Source of the DNA: Eledone cirrhosa
Lineage: Eukaryota > Mollusca > Cephalopoda > Octopoda > Eledonidae
Assembly: GCA_964016885.1 (NCBI GenBank)
Contig: OZ024748.1
Span: forward strand, 26,357,515 to 26,421,514
Length of the DNA: 64,000 nt
Direction of reading: 5' to 3'
Both the position numbers and the translations under genes were made by a program. Under the pieces are notes generated by a model. It saw nothing but the letters and a program-made list of their open reading frames with translations, did no database searches and was not told where the DNA came from. This document shows positions 30,001 through 45,000 of this stretch, piece by piece. The stretch's first letter is position 1. Every line of letters starts with the position of its first letter.

Positions 30001-33000
30001 AAGAAACAACTCTGTTTACTCAGGTAGAGGACATTGAAAAGGTGACACCACCACAAGTTGCTAGCACAATGCATACATCACCTGAAACAACAGTTGTTTC
30101 GTCTCCAGACCACACCTCTATAACACCTACACATGAACTTACTAGTATTGAATATACAACTGAGACATCAACTGAAAAACCACTACCTATAAAGACACCT
30201 ACAAGCACAGCAGAAAAGATCACTGAAACTAGAACAGACACAACAGCAACAACATCACAGCTTCCTTCAACAAGTGAAATCCATATAGAAACTCCTAAAT
30301 CTACTTCTGAACTGCCTCATATAACTGACATTGAAACAAGTACAGTGGAAAGAACAACACAAATTACAGATATTGAAACTGAACGCACAACTCAGACAGA
30401 AATTACACCACAACTAACAACATCTCCTGAAGAAACAACTCTGTCTACTCAGGTAGAGGACATCGAAAGGGTGACACCAACACAAGTTGCTAGCACAATG
30501 CATACATCACCTGAAACAACAGTTGTTTCATCTCCAGAATACACCTCTATAACACCTACAGATGAACTTACTAGTATTGAATATACAACTGAGACATCAA
30601 CTGAAAAACCACTACCTATAAAGACACCTACAAGCACAGCTGAAAAGATCACTGAAACTATAACAGACACAACAGCAACAACAACACAGCTTCCTTCAAC
30701 AAGTGAAATCCATATAGAAACTCCTAAATCTACTTCTGAACTGCCTCATATAACTGACATTGAAACAAGTACAGTGGAAAGAACAACACAAATTACAGAT
30801 ATTGAAACTGAACGCACAACTCAGACAGAAATTACACCACAACTAACGACATCTCCTGAAGAAACAACTCTGTCTACTGAGGTAGAGGACATCGAAAAGG
30901 TGACACCAACACAAGTTGCTAGCACAATGCATACATCACCTGAAACGACAGTTGTTTCATCTCCAGAACACACCTCTATAACACCTACAGATGAACTTAC
31001 TAGTATTGAATATACAACTGAGACATCAACTGAAAAACCACTACCTATAAAGACACCTACAAGCACAGCTGAAAAGATCACTGAAACTATAACAGACACA
31101 ACAGCAACAACAACACAGCTTCCTTCAACAAGTGAAATCCATATAGAAACTCCTAAATCTACTTCTGAACTGCCTCATATAACTGACATTGAAACAAGTA
31201 CAGTGGAAAGAACAACACAAATTACAGATATTGAAACTGAACGCACAACTCAGACAGAAATTACACCACAACTAACGACATCTCCTGAAGAAACAACTCT
31301 GTCTACTGAGGTAGAGGACATCGAAAAGGTGACACCAACACAAGTTGCTAGCACAATGCATACATCACCTGAAACGACAGTTGTTTCATCTCCAGAACAC
31401 ACCTCTATAACACCTACAGATGAACTTACTAGTATTGAATATACAACTGAGACATCAACTGAAAAACCACTACCTATCAAGACACCTACAAGCACAGCAG
31501 AAAAGATCACTGAAACTAGTACAGACACAACAGCAACAACATCACAGCTTCCTTCAACAAGTGAAATCCATATAGAAACTCCTAAATCTACTTCTGAACT
31601 GCCTCATATAACAGACATTGAAACAAGTACGATGGAAAGAACAACACAAATTACAGATATTGAAACTGAACGCACAACTCAGACAGAAATTACACCACAA
31701 CTAACAACATCTCCTGAAGAAACCACTCTGTTTACTCAGGTAGAGGACATTGAAAAGGTGACACCACCACAAGTTGCTAGCACAATGCATACATCACCTG
31801 AAACAACAGTTGTTTCGTCTCCAGAACACACCTCTATAACACCTACACATGAACTTACTAGTATTGAATATACAACTGAGACATCAACTGAAAAACCACT
31901 ACCTATAAAGACACCTACAAGCACAGCAGAAAAGATCACTGAAACTAGAACAGACACAACAGCAACAACATCACAGCTTCCTTCAACAAGTGAAATCCAT
32001 ATAGAAACTCCTAAATCTACTTCTGAACTGCCTCATATAACTGACATTGAAACAAGTACAGTGGAAAGAACAACACAAATTACAGATATTGAAACTGAAC
32101 GCACAACTCAGACAGAAATTACACCACAACTAACAACATCTCCTGAAGAAACAACTCTGTCTACTCAGGTAGAGGACATCGAAAGGGTGACACCAACACA
32201 AGTTGCTAGCACAATGCATACATCACCTGAAACAACAGTTGTTTCATCTCCAGAATACACCTCTATAACACCTACAGATGAACTTACTAGTATTGAATAT
32301 ACAACTGAGACATCAACTGAAAAACCACTACCTATAAAGACACCTACAAGCACAGCTGAAAAGATCACTGAAACTATAACAGACACAACAGCAACAACAA
32401 CACAGCTTCCTTCAACAAGTGAAATCCATATAGAAACTCCTAAATCTACTTCTGAACTGCCTCATATAACTGACATTGAAACAAGTACAGTGGAAAGAAC
32501 AACACAAATTACAGATATTGAAACTGAACGCACAACTCAGACAGAAATTACACCACAACTAACGACATCTCCTGAAGAAACAACTCTGTCTACTGAGGTA
32601 GAGGACATCGAAAAGGTGACACCAACACAAGTTGCTAGCACAATGCATACATCACCTGAAACGACAGTTGTTTCATCTCCAGAACACACCTCTATAACAC
32701 CTACAGATGAACTTACTAGTATTGAATATACAACTGAGACATCAACTGAAAAACCACTACCTATCAAGACACCTACAAGCACAGCAGAAAAGATCACTGA
32801 AACTAGAACAGACACAACAGCAACAACATCACAGCTTCCTTCAACAAGTGAAATCCATATAGAAACTCCTAAATCTACTTCTGAACTGCCTCATATAACT
32901 GACATTGAAACAAGTACAGTGGAAAGAACAACACAAATTACAGATATTGAAACTGAACGCACAACTCAGACAGAAATTACACCACAACTAACAACATCTC

Positions 33001-36000
33001 CTGAAGAAACAACGCTGTCTACTCAGGTAGAGGACATCGAAAGGGTGACACCAACACAAGTTGCTAGCACAATGCATACATCACCTGAAAGAAAAGTTGT
33101 TTCATCTCCTGAACACACCTCTATAACACCTACAGATGAACTTACTAGTATTGAATATACAACTGTGACATCAACTGAAAAACCACTACCTATAAAGACA
33201 CCTACAAGCACAGCTGAAAAGATCACTGAAACTATAACAGACACAACAGCAAGAACATCACAGCTTCCTTCAACAAGTGAAATCCATATAGAAACTCCTA
33301 AATCTACTTCTGAACTGCCTCATATAACTGACATTGAAACAAGTACAATGGAAAGAACAACACAAGTTACAGATATTGAAACTGAACACACAACACAGAC
33401 AGAAATTACACCACAACTAACAACATCTCCTGAAGAAACAACTCTGTCTACTCAGGTAGAGGACATTGAAAAGGTGACACCAACACAAGTTGCTAGCACA
33501 ATGCATACATCACCTAAAACAACAGTTGTTTCGTCTCCAGAACACACCTCTATAACACCTACAGATGAACTTACTAGTATTGAATATACAACTGAGACAT
33601 CAACTGAAAAACCATTACCTATAAAGACACCTACAAGCACAGCTGAAAAGATCACTGAAACTATAATAGACACAACAGCAACAACGTCACAGCTTCCTTC
33701 AACAAGTGAAATCCATATAGAAACTCCTAAATCTACTTCTGAACTGCCTCATATAACTGACATTGAAACAAGTACAGTGGAAAGAACAACACAAGTTACA
33801 GATATTGAAACTGAGCGCACAACTCAGACAGAAATTACACCACAACAAACAACATCTGAAGAAACAACACTGTCTACTCAGGTAGAGGACATTGTAAAGG
33901 TGACACCAACACAAGTTGCTAGCACAATGCATACATCACCTGAAACAACAGTTGTTTCATCTCCAGAAATCACCTCTATAACACCTACAGATGAACTTAC
34001 TAGTATTGAATATACAACTGTGACATCAACTGAAAAACCACTACCTATAAAGACACCTACAAGCACAGCTGAAAAGATCACTGAAACTATAACAGACACA
34101 ACAGCAAGAACATCACAGCTTCCTTCAACAAGTGAAATCCATATAGAAACTCCTAAATCTACTTCTGAACTGCCTCATATAACAGACATTGAAACAAGTA
34201 CAATGGAAAGAACAACACAAATTACAGATATTGAAACTGAACGCACAACTCAGACAGAAATTACACCACAACTAACAACATCTCCTGAAGAAACAACTCT
34301 GTTTACTCAGGTAGAGGACATTGAAAAGGTGACACCAACACAAGTTGCTAGCACAATGCATACATCACCTGAAACAACAGTCGTTTCGTCTCCAGAACAC
34401 ACCTCTATAACACCTACACATGAACTTACTAGTATTGAATATACAACTGAGACATCAACTGAAAAACCACTACCTATAAAGACACCTACAAGCACAGCAG
34501 AAAAGATCACTGAAACTAGAACAGACAGAACAGCAACAACATCACAGCTTCCTTCAACAAGTGAAATCCATATAGAAACTCCTAAATCTACTTCTGAACT
34601 GCCTCATATAACAGACATTGAAACAAGTACAATGGAAAGAACAACACAAATTACAGATATTGAAACTGAACGCACAACTCAGACAGAAATTACACCACAA
34701 CTAACAACATCTCCTGAAGAAACAACTCTGTTTACTCAGGTAGAGGACATTGAAAAGGTGACACCACCACAAGTTGCTAGCACAATGCATACATCACCTG
34801 AAACAACAGTTGTTTCGTCTCCAGAACACACCTCTATAACACCTACACATGAACTTACTAGTATTGAATATACAACTGAGACATCAACTGAAAAACCACT
34901 ACCTATAAAGACACCTACAAGCACAGCAGAAAAGATCACTGAAACTAGAACAGACACAACAGCAACAACATCACAGCTTCCTTCAACAAGTGAAATCCAT
35001 ATAGAAACTCCTAAATCTACTTCTGAACTGCCTCATATAACTGACATTGAAACAAGTACAGTGGAAAGAACAACACAAATTACAGATATTGAAACTGAAC
35101 GCACAACTCAGACAGAAATTACACCACAACTAACAACATCTCCTGAAGAAACAACTCTGTCTACTCAGGTAGAGGACATCGAAAGGGTGACACCAACACA
35201 AGTTGCTAGCACAATGCATACATCACCTGAAACAACAGTTGTTTCATCTCCAGAATACACCTCTATAACACCTACAGATGAACTTACTAGTATTGAATAT
35301 ACAACTGAGACATCAACTGAAAAACCACTACCTATAAAGACACCTACAAGCACAGCTGAAAAGATCACTGAAACTATAACAGACACAACAGCAACAACAA
35401 CACAGCTTCCTTCAACAAGTGAAATCCATATAGAAACTCCTAAATCTACTTCTGAACTGCCTCATATAACTGACATTGAAACAAGTACAGTGGAAAGAAC
35501 AACACAAATTACAGATATTGAAACTGAACGCACAACTCAGACAGAAATTACACCACAACTAACGACATCTCCTGAAGAAACAACTCTGTCTACTGAGGTA
35601 GAGGACATCGAAAAGGTGACACCAACACAAGTTGCTAGCACAATGCATACATCACCTGAAACGACAGTTGTTTCATCTCCAGAACACACCTCTATAACAC
35701 CTACAGATGAACTTACTAGTATTGAATATACAACTGAGACATCAACTGAAAAACCACTACCTATAAAGACACCTACAAGCACAGCTGAAAAGATCACTGA
35801 AACTATAACAGACACAACAGCAACAACAACACAGCTTCCTTCAACAAGTGAAATCCATATAGAAACTCCTAAATCTACTTCTGAACTGCCTCATATAACT
35901 GACATTGAAACAAGTACAGTGGAAAGAACAACACAAATTACAGATATTGAAACTGAACGCACAACTCAGACAGAAATTACACCACAACTAACGACATCTC

Positions 36001-39000
36001 CTGAAGAAACAACTCTGTCTACTGAGGTAGAGGACATCGAAAAGGTGACACCAACACAAGTTGCTAGCACAATGCATACATCACCTGAAACGACAGTTGT
36101 TTCATCTCCAGAACACACCTCTATAACACCTACAGATGAACTTACTAGTATTGAATATACAACTGAGACATCAACTGAAAAACCACTACCTATCAAGACA
36201 CCTACAAGCACAGCAGAAAAGATCACTGAAACTAGAACAGACACAACAGCAACAACATCACAGCTTCCTTCAACAAGTGAAATCCATATAGAAACTCCTA
36301 AATCTACTTCTGAACTGCCTCATATAACTGACATTGAAACAAGTACAGTGGAAAGAACAACACAAATTACAGATATTGAAACTGAACGCACAACTCAGAC
36401 AGAAATTACACCACAACTAACAACATCTCCTGAAGAAACAACGCTGTCTACTCAGGTAGAGGACATCGAAAGGGTGACACCAACACAAGTTGCTAGCACA
36501 ATGCATACATCACCTGAAAGAAAAGTTGTTTCATCTCCTGAACACACCTCTATAACACCTACAGATGAACTTACTAGTATTGAATATACAACTGTGACAT
36601 CAACTGAAAAACCACTACCTATAAAGACACCTACAAGCACAGCTGAAAAGATCACTGAAACCATAACAGACACAACAGCAAGAACATCACAGCTTCCTTC
36701 AACAAGTGAAATCCATATAGAAACTCCTAAATCTACTTCTGAACTGCCTCATATAACAGACATTGAAACAAGTACAATGGAAAGAACAACACAAATTACA
36801 GATATTGAAACTGAACGCACAACTCAGACAGAAATTACACCACAACTAACAACATCTCCTGAAGAAACAACTCTGTTTACTCAGGTAGAGGACATTGAAA
36901 AGGTGACACCACCACAAGTTGCTAGCACAATGCATACATCACCTGAAACAACAGTTGTTTCGTCTCCAGAACACACCTCTATAACACCTACACATGAACT
37001 TACTAGTATTGAATATACAACTGAGACATCAACTGAAAAACCACTACCTATAAAGACACCTACAAGCACAGCAGAAAAGATCACTGAAACTAGAACAGAC
37101 ACAACAGCAACAACATCACAGCTTCCTTCAACAAGTGAAATCCATATAGAAACTCCTAAATCTACTTCTGAACTGCCTCATATAACTGACATTGAAACAA
37201 GTACAGTGGAAAGAACAACACAAATTACAGATATTGAAACTGAACGCACAACTCAGACAGAAATTACACCACAACTAACAACATCTCCTGAAGAAACAAC
37301 TCTGTCTACTCAGGTAGAGGACATCGAAAGGGTGACACCAACACAAGTTGCTAGCACAATGCATACATCACCTGAAACAACAGTTGTTTCATCTCCAGAA
37401 TACACCTCTATAACACCTACAGATGAACTTACTAGTATTGAATATACAACTGAGACATCAACTGAAAAACCACTACCTATAAAGACACCTACAAGCACAG
37501 CTGAAAAGATCACTGAAACTATAACAGACACAACAGCAACAACAACACAGCTTCCTTCAACAAGTGAAATCCATATAGAAACTCCTAAATCTACTTCTGA
37601 ACTGCCTCATATAACTGACATTGAAACAAGTACAGTGGAAAGAACAACACAAATTACAGATATTGAAACTGAACGCACAACTCAGACAGAAATTACACCA
37701 CAACTAACGACATCTCCTGAAGAAACAACTCTGTCTACTGAGGTAGAGGACATCGAAAAGGTGACACCAACACAAGTTGCTAGCACAATGCATACATCAC
37801 CTGAAACGACAGTTGTTTCATCTCCAGAACACACCTCTATAACACCTACAGATGAACTTACTAGTATTGAATATACAACTGAGACATCAACTGAAAAACC
37901 ACTACCTATAAAGACACCTACAAGCACAGCAGAAAAGATCACTGAAACTAGAACAGACACAACAGCAACAACATCACAGCTTCCTTCAACAAGTGAAATC
38001 CATATAGAAACTCCTAAATCTACTTCTGAACTGCCTCATATAACTGACATTGAAACAAGTACAGTGGAAAGAACAACACAAATTACAGATATTGAAACTG
38101 AACGCACAACTCAGACAGAAATTACACCACAACTAACAACATCTCCTGAAGAAACAACGCTGTCTACTCAGGTAGAGGACATCGAAAGGGTGACACCAAC
38201 ACAAGTTGATAGCACAATGCATACATCACCTGAAAGAAAAGTTGTTTCATCTCCTGAACACACCTCTATAACACCTACAGATGAACTTACTAGTATTGAA
38301 TATACAACTGTGACATCAACTGAAAAACCACTACCTATAAAGACACCTACAAGCACAGCTGAAAAGATCACTGAAACTATAACAGACACAACAGCAAGAA
38401 CATCACAGCTTCCTTCAACAAGTGAAATCCATATAGAAACTCCTAAATCTACTTCTGAACTGCCTCATATAACAGACATTGAAACAAGTACAATGGAAAG
38501 AACAACACAAGTTACAGATATTGAAACTGAACACACAACTCAGACAGAAATTACACCACAACTAACAACATCTCCTGAAGAAACAACTCTGTCTACTCAG
38601 GTAGAGGACATTGAAAAGGTGACACCAACACAAGTTGCTAGCACAATGCATACATCACCTAAAACAACAGTTGTTTCGTCTCCAGAACACACCTCTATAA
38701 CACCTACAGATGAACTTACTAGTATTGAATATACAACTGAGACATCAACTGAAAAACCATTACCTATAAAGACACCTACAAGCACAGCTGAAAAGATCAC
38801 TGAAACTATAATAGACACAACAGCAACAACAACACAGCTTCCTTCAACAAGTGAAATCCATATAGAAACTCCTAAATCTACTTCTGAACTGCCTCATATA
38901 ACTGACATTGAAACAAGTACAGTGGAAAGAACAACACAAATTACAGATATTGAAACTGAACGCACAACTCAGACAGAAATTACACCACAACTAACAACAT

Positions 39001-42000
39001 CTCCTGAAGAAACAACTCTGTCTACTCAGGTAGAGGACATCGAAAAGGTGACACCAACACAAGTTGTTAGCACAATGCATACATCACCTGAAACGACAGT
39101 TGTTTCATCTCCAGAACACACCTCTATAACACCTACAGATGAACTTACTAGTATTGAATATAGAACTGAGACATCAACTGAAAAATCACTACCTACGATA
39201 ACACCTACAAGCACAGCAGAAAAGATCACTGAAACTAGAACAGACACAACAGCAACAACGTCACAGCTTCCTTCAACAAGTGAAATCCATATAGAAACTC
39301 CTAAATCTACTTCTGAACTGCCTCATATAACTGACATTGAAACAAGTACAGTGGAAAGAACAACACAAGTTACAGATATTGAAACTGAGCGCACAACTCA
39401 GACAGAAATTACACCACAACAAACAACATCTGAAGAAACAACACTGTCTACTCAGGTAGAGGACATCGTAAAGGTGACACCAACACAAGTTGCTAGCACA
39501 ATGCATACATCACCTGAAACAACAGTTGTTTCATCTCCAGAAATCACCTCTATAACACCTACAGATGAACTTACTAGTATTGAATATACAACTGTGACAT
39601 CAACTGAAAAACCACTACCTATAAAGACACCTACAAGCACAGCTGAAAAGATCACTGAAACTATAACAGACACAACAGCAACAACATCACAGCTTCTTTC
39701 AACAAGTGAAACCCATATAGAAACTCCTAAATCTACTTCTGAACTGCCTCATATAACTGACATTGAAACAAGTACAGTGGAAAGAACAACACAAATTACA
39801 GATATTGAAACTGAACGCACAACTCAGACAGAAATTACACCACAACTAACAACATCTCCTGAAGAAACAACTCTGTCTACTCAGGTAGAGGACATCGAAA
39901 AGGTGACACCAACACAAGTTGCTAGCACAATGCATACATCACCTGAAACAACAGTTGTTTCATCTCCCGAACACACCTCTATAACACCTACAGATGAACT
40001 TACTAGTATTGAATATACAATTGAGACATCAACTGAAAAACCACTACCTATAAAGACACCTACAAGCACAGCTGAAAAGATCACTGAAACTATAATAGAC
40101 ACAACAGCAACAACATCACAGCTTCCTTCAGCAAGTGAAATCCATATAGAAACTCCTAAATCTACTTCTGAACAGCCTCATATAACAGACATTGAAACAA
40201 GTACAATGGAAAGAACAACACAAAATACAGATATTGAAACTGAACGCACAACTCAGACAGAAATTACACCACAACTAACAACATCTCCTGAAGAAACAAC
40301 TCTGTCTACTCAGGTAGAGGACATCGAAAGGGTGCCACCAACACAAGTTGCTAGCACAATGCATACATCACCTGAAACAACAGTTGTTTCATCTCCAGAA
40401 CACACCTCTATAACACCTACAGATGAACTTACTAGTATTGAATATACAACTGAGACATCAACTGAAAAACCACTACCTATAAAGACACCTACAAGCACAG
40501 CTGAAAAGATCACTGAAACTATAACAGACACAACAGCAACAACATCACAGCTTCCTTCAACAAGTGAAATCCATATAGAAACTCCTAAATCTACTTCTGA
40601 ACTGCCTCATATAACAGACATTGAAACAAGTACAATGGAAAGAACAACACAAATTACAGATATTGAAACTGAACGCACAACTCAGACAGAAATTACACCA
40701 CAACTAACAACATCTCCTGAAGAAACAACTCTGTTTACTCAGGTAGAGGACATTGAAAAGGTGACACCAACACAAGTTGCTAGCACAATGCATACATCAC
40801 CTGAAACAACAGTTGTTTCGTCTCCAGAACACACCTCTATAACACCTACAGATGAACTTACTAGTATTGAATATAGAACTGAGACATCAACTGAAAAATC
40901 ACTACCTACGATAACACCTACAAGCACAGCAGAAAAGATCACTGAAACTATAATAGACACAACAGCAACAACATCACAGCTTCCTTCAGCAAGTGAAATC
41001 CATATAGAAACTCCTAAATCTACTCCTGAACTGCCTCATAAAGCTGACATTGAAACAAGTACAATGGAAAGAACAACACAAATTACAGATATTGAAACTG
41101 AACGCACAACTCAGACAGAAATTACACCACAACTAACAACATCTCCTGAAGAAACAACACTGTCTACTCAGGTAGAGGACATTGTAAAGGTGACACCAAC
41201 ACAAGTTGCTAGCACAATGCATACATCACCTGAAACAACAGTTGTTTCATCTCCAGAAATCACCTCTATAACACCTACAGATGAACTTACTAGTATTGAA
41301 TATACAACTGAGACATCAACTGAAAAAACACTACCTATAAAGACACCTACAAGCACAGCTGAAAAGATCACTGAAACTATAATAGACACAACAGCAACAA
41401 CATCACAGCTTCCTTCAGCAAGTGAAATCCATATAGAAACTCCTAAATCTACTCCTGAACTGCCTCATATAACTGACATTGAAACAAGTACAGTGGAAAG
41501 AACAACACAAATTACAGATATTGAAACTGAACGCACAACTCAGACAGAAATTACACAACAACTAACAACATCTCCTGAAGAAACAACTCTGTCTACTCAG
41601 GTAGAGGACATCGAAAGGGTGCCACCAACACAAGTTGCTAGCACAATGCATACATCACCTGAAACAACAGTTGTTTCATCTCCAGAACACACCTCTATAA
41701 CACCTACAGATGAACTTACTAGTATTGAATATACAACTGAGACATCAACTGAAAAACCACTACCTATCAAGACACCTACAAGCACAGCAGAAAAGATCAC
41801 TGAAACTAGAACAGACACAACAGCAACAACATCACAGCTTCCTTCAACAAGTAAAATCCATATAGAAACTCCTAAATCTACTTCTGAACTGCCTCATATA
41901 ACTGACATTGAAACAAGTACAGTGGAAAGAACAACACAAATTACAGATATTGAAACTGAACGCACAACTCAGACAGAAATTACACCACCACTAACAACAT

Positions 42001-45000
42001 CTCCTGAAGAAACAACTCTGTCTACTCAGGTAGAGGACATCGAAAAGGTGACACCAACACAAGTTGCTAGCACAATGCATACATCACCTGAAACGACAGT
42101 TGTTTCATCTCCTGAACACACCTCTATAACACCTACAGATGAACTTACTAGTATTGAATATACAACTGAGACATCAACTGAAAAAACACTACCTATAAAG
42201 ACACCTACAAGCACAGCTGAAAAGATCACTGAAACTATAACAGACACAACAGCAACAACATCACAGCTTCCTTCAACAAGTGAAATCCATATAGAAACTC
42301 CTAAATCTACTTCTGAACTGCCTCATATAACTGACATTGAAACAAGTACAGTGGAAAGAACAACACAAATTACAGATATTGAAACTGAACGCACAACTCA
42401 GACAGAAATTACACCACAACTAACGACATCTCCTGAAGAAACAACTCTGTCTACTGAGGTAGAGGACATCGAAAAGGTGACACCAACACAAGTTGCTAGC
42501 ACAATGCATACATCACCTGAAAGAAAAGTTGTTTCATCTCCTGAACACACCTCTATAACACCTACAGATGAACTTACTAGTATTGAATATACAACTGTGA
42601 CATCAACTGAAAAACCACTACCTATAAAGACACCTACAAGCACAGCTGAAAAGATCACTGAAACTATAACAGACACAACAGCAAGAACATCACAGCTTCC
42701 TTCAACAAGTGAAATCCATATAGAAACTCCTAAATCTACTTCTGAACTGCCTCATATAACAGACATTGAAACAAGTACAATGGAAAGAACAACACAAATT
42801 ACAGATATTGAAACTGAACACACAACTCAGACAGAAATTACACCACAACTAACAACATCTCCTGAAGAAACAACTCTGTCTACTCAGGGAGAGGACATTG
42901 AAAAGGTGACACCAACACAAGTTGCTAGCACAATGCATACATCACCTAAAACAACAGTTGTTTCGTCTCCAGAACACACCTCTATAACACCTACAGATGA
43001 ACTTACTAGTATTGAATATACAACTGAGACATCAACTGAAAAACCACTACCTATAAAGACACCTACAAGCATAGCTGAAAAGATCACTGAAACTATAATA
43101 GACACAACAGCAACAACATCACAGCTTCCTTCAGCAAGTGAAATCCATATAGAAACTCCTAAATCTATTTCTGAACAGCCTCATATAACAGACATTGAAA
43201 CAAGTACAATGGAAAGAACAACACAAATTACAGATATTGAAACTGAACGCACAACTCAGACAGAAATTACACCACAACTAACAACATCTCCTGAAGAAAC
43301 AACACTGTCTACTCAGGTAGAGGACATTCAAAAGGTGACACCAACACAAGTTGCTAGCACAATGCATACATCACCTGAAACAACAGTTGTTTCATCTCCA
43401 GAACACACCTCTTTGACACCTACAGATGAACTTACTAGTATTGAATATTCAACTGAGACATCAACTGAAAAACCACTACCTATCAGGACACCTACAAGCA
43501 CAGCAGAAAAGATCAATGAAACTAGAACAGACACAACAGCAACAACATCACAGCTTCCTTCAACAAGTGAAATCCATATAGAAACTCCTAAATCTACTTC
43601 TGAACTGCCTCATATAACTGACATTGAAACAAGTACAGTGGAAAGAACAACACAAGTTACATATATTGAAACTGAGCGCACAACTCAGACAGAAATTACA
43701 CCACAACAAACAACATCTGAAGAAACAACACTGTCTACTCAGGTAGAGGACATCGTAAAGGTGACACCAACACAAGTTGCTAGCACAATGCATACATCAC
43801 CTGAAACAACAGTTGTTTCATCTCCAGAAATCACCTCTATAACACCTACAGATGAACTTACTAGTATTGAATATACAACTGTGACATCAACTGAAAAACC
43901 ACTACCTATAAAGACACCTACAAGCACAGCTGAAAAGATCATTGAAACTATAACAGACACAACAGCAAGAACATCACAGCTTCCTTCAACAAGTGAAATC
44001 CATATAGAAACTCCTAAATCTACTTCTGAACTGCCTCATATAACAGACATTGAAACAAGTACAGTGGAAAGAACAACACAAATTACAGATATTGAAACTG
44101 AACGCACAACTCAGACAGAAATTACACCACAACTAACAACATCTCCTGAAGAAACAACTCTGTCTACTCAGGTAGAGGACATCGAAAGGGTGACACCAAC
44201 ACAAGTTGCTAGCACAATGCATACATCACCTGAAACAACAGTTGTTTCATCTCCAGAACACACCTCTATAACACCTACAGATGAACTTACTAGTATTGAA
44301 TATATAACTGAGACATCAACTGAAAAACCACTACCTATCAAGACACCTACAAGCACAGCAGAAAAGATCACTGAAACTAGAACAGACACAACAGCAACAA
44401 CATCACAGCTTCCTTCAACAAGTGAAATCCATATAGAAACTCCTAAATCTACTTCTGAACTGCCTCATATAACTGACATTGAAACAAGTACAGTGGAAAG
44501 AACAACACAAATTACAGATATTGAAACTGAACGCACAACTCAGACAGAAATTATACCACAACTAACAACATCTCCTGAAGAAACAACTCTGTCTACTCAG
44601 GTAGAGGACATCGAAAGGGTGACACCAACACAAGTTGCTAGCACAATGCATACATCACCTGAAACAACAGTTGTTTCATCTCCAGAACACACCTCTATAA
44701 CACCTACAGATGAACTTACTAGTATTGAATATACAACTGAGACATCAACTGAAAAACCACTACCTATAAAGACACCTACAAGCACAGCTGAAAAGATCAC
44801 TGAAACTATAACAGACACAACAGCAACAACAACACAGCTTCCTTCAACAAGTGAAATCCATATAGAAACTCCTAAATCTACTTCTGAACTGCCTCATATA
44901 ACTGACATTGAAACAAGTACAGTGGAAAGAACAACACAAATTACAGATATTGAAACTGAACGCACAACTCAGACAGAAATTACACCACAACTAACAACAT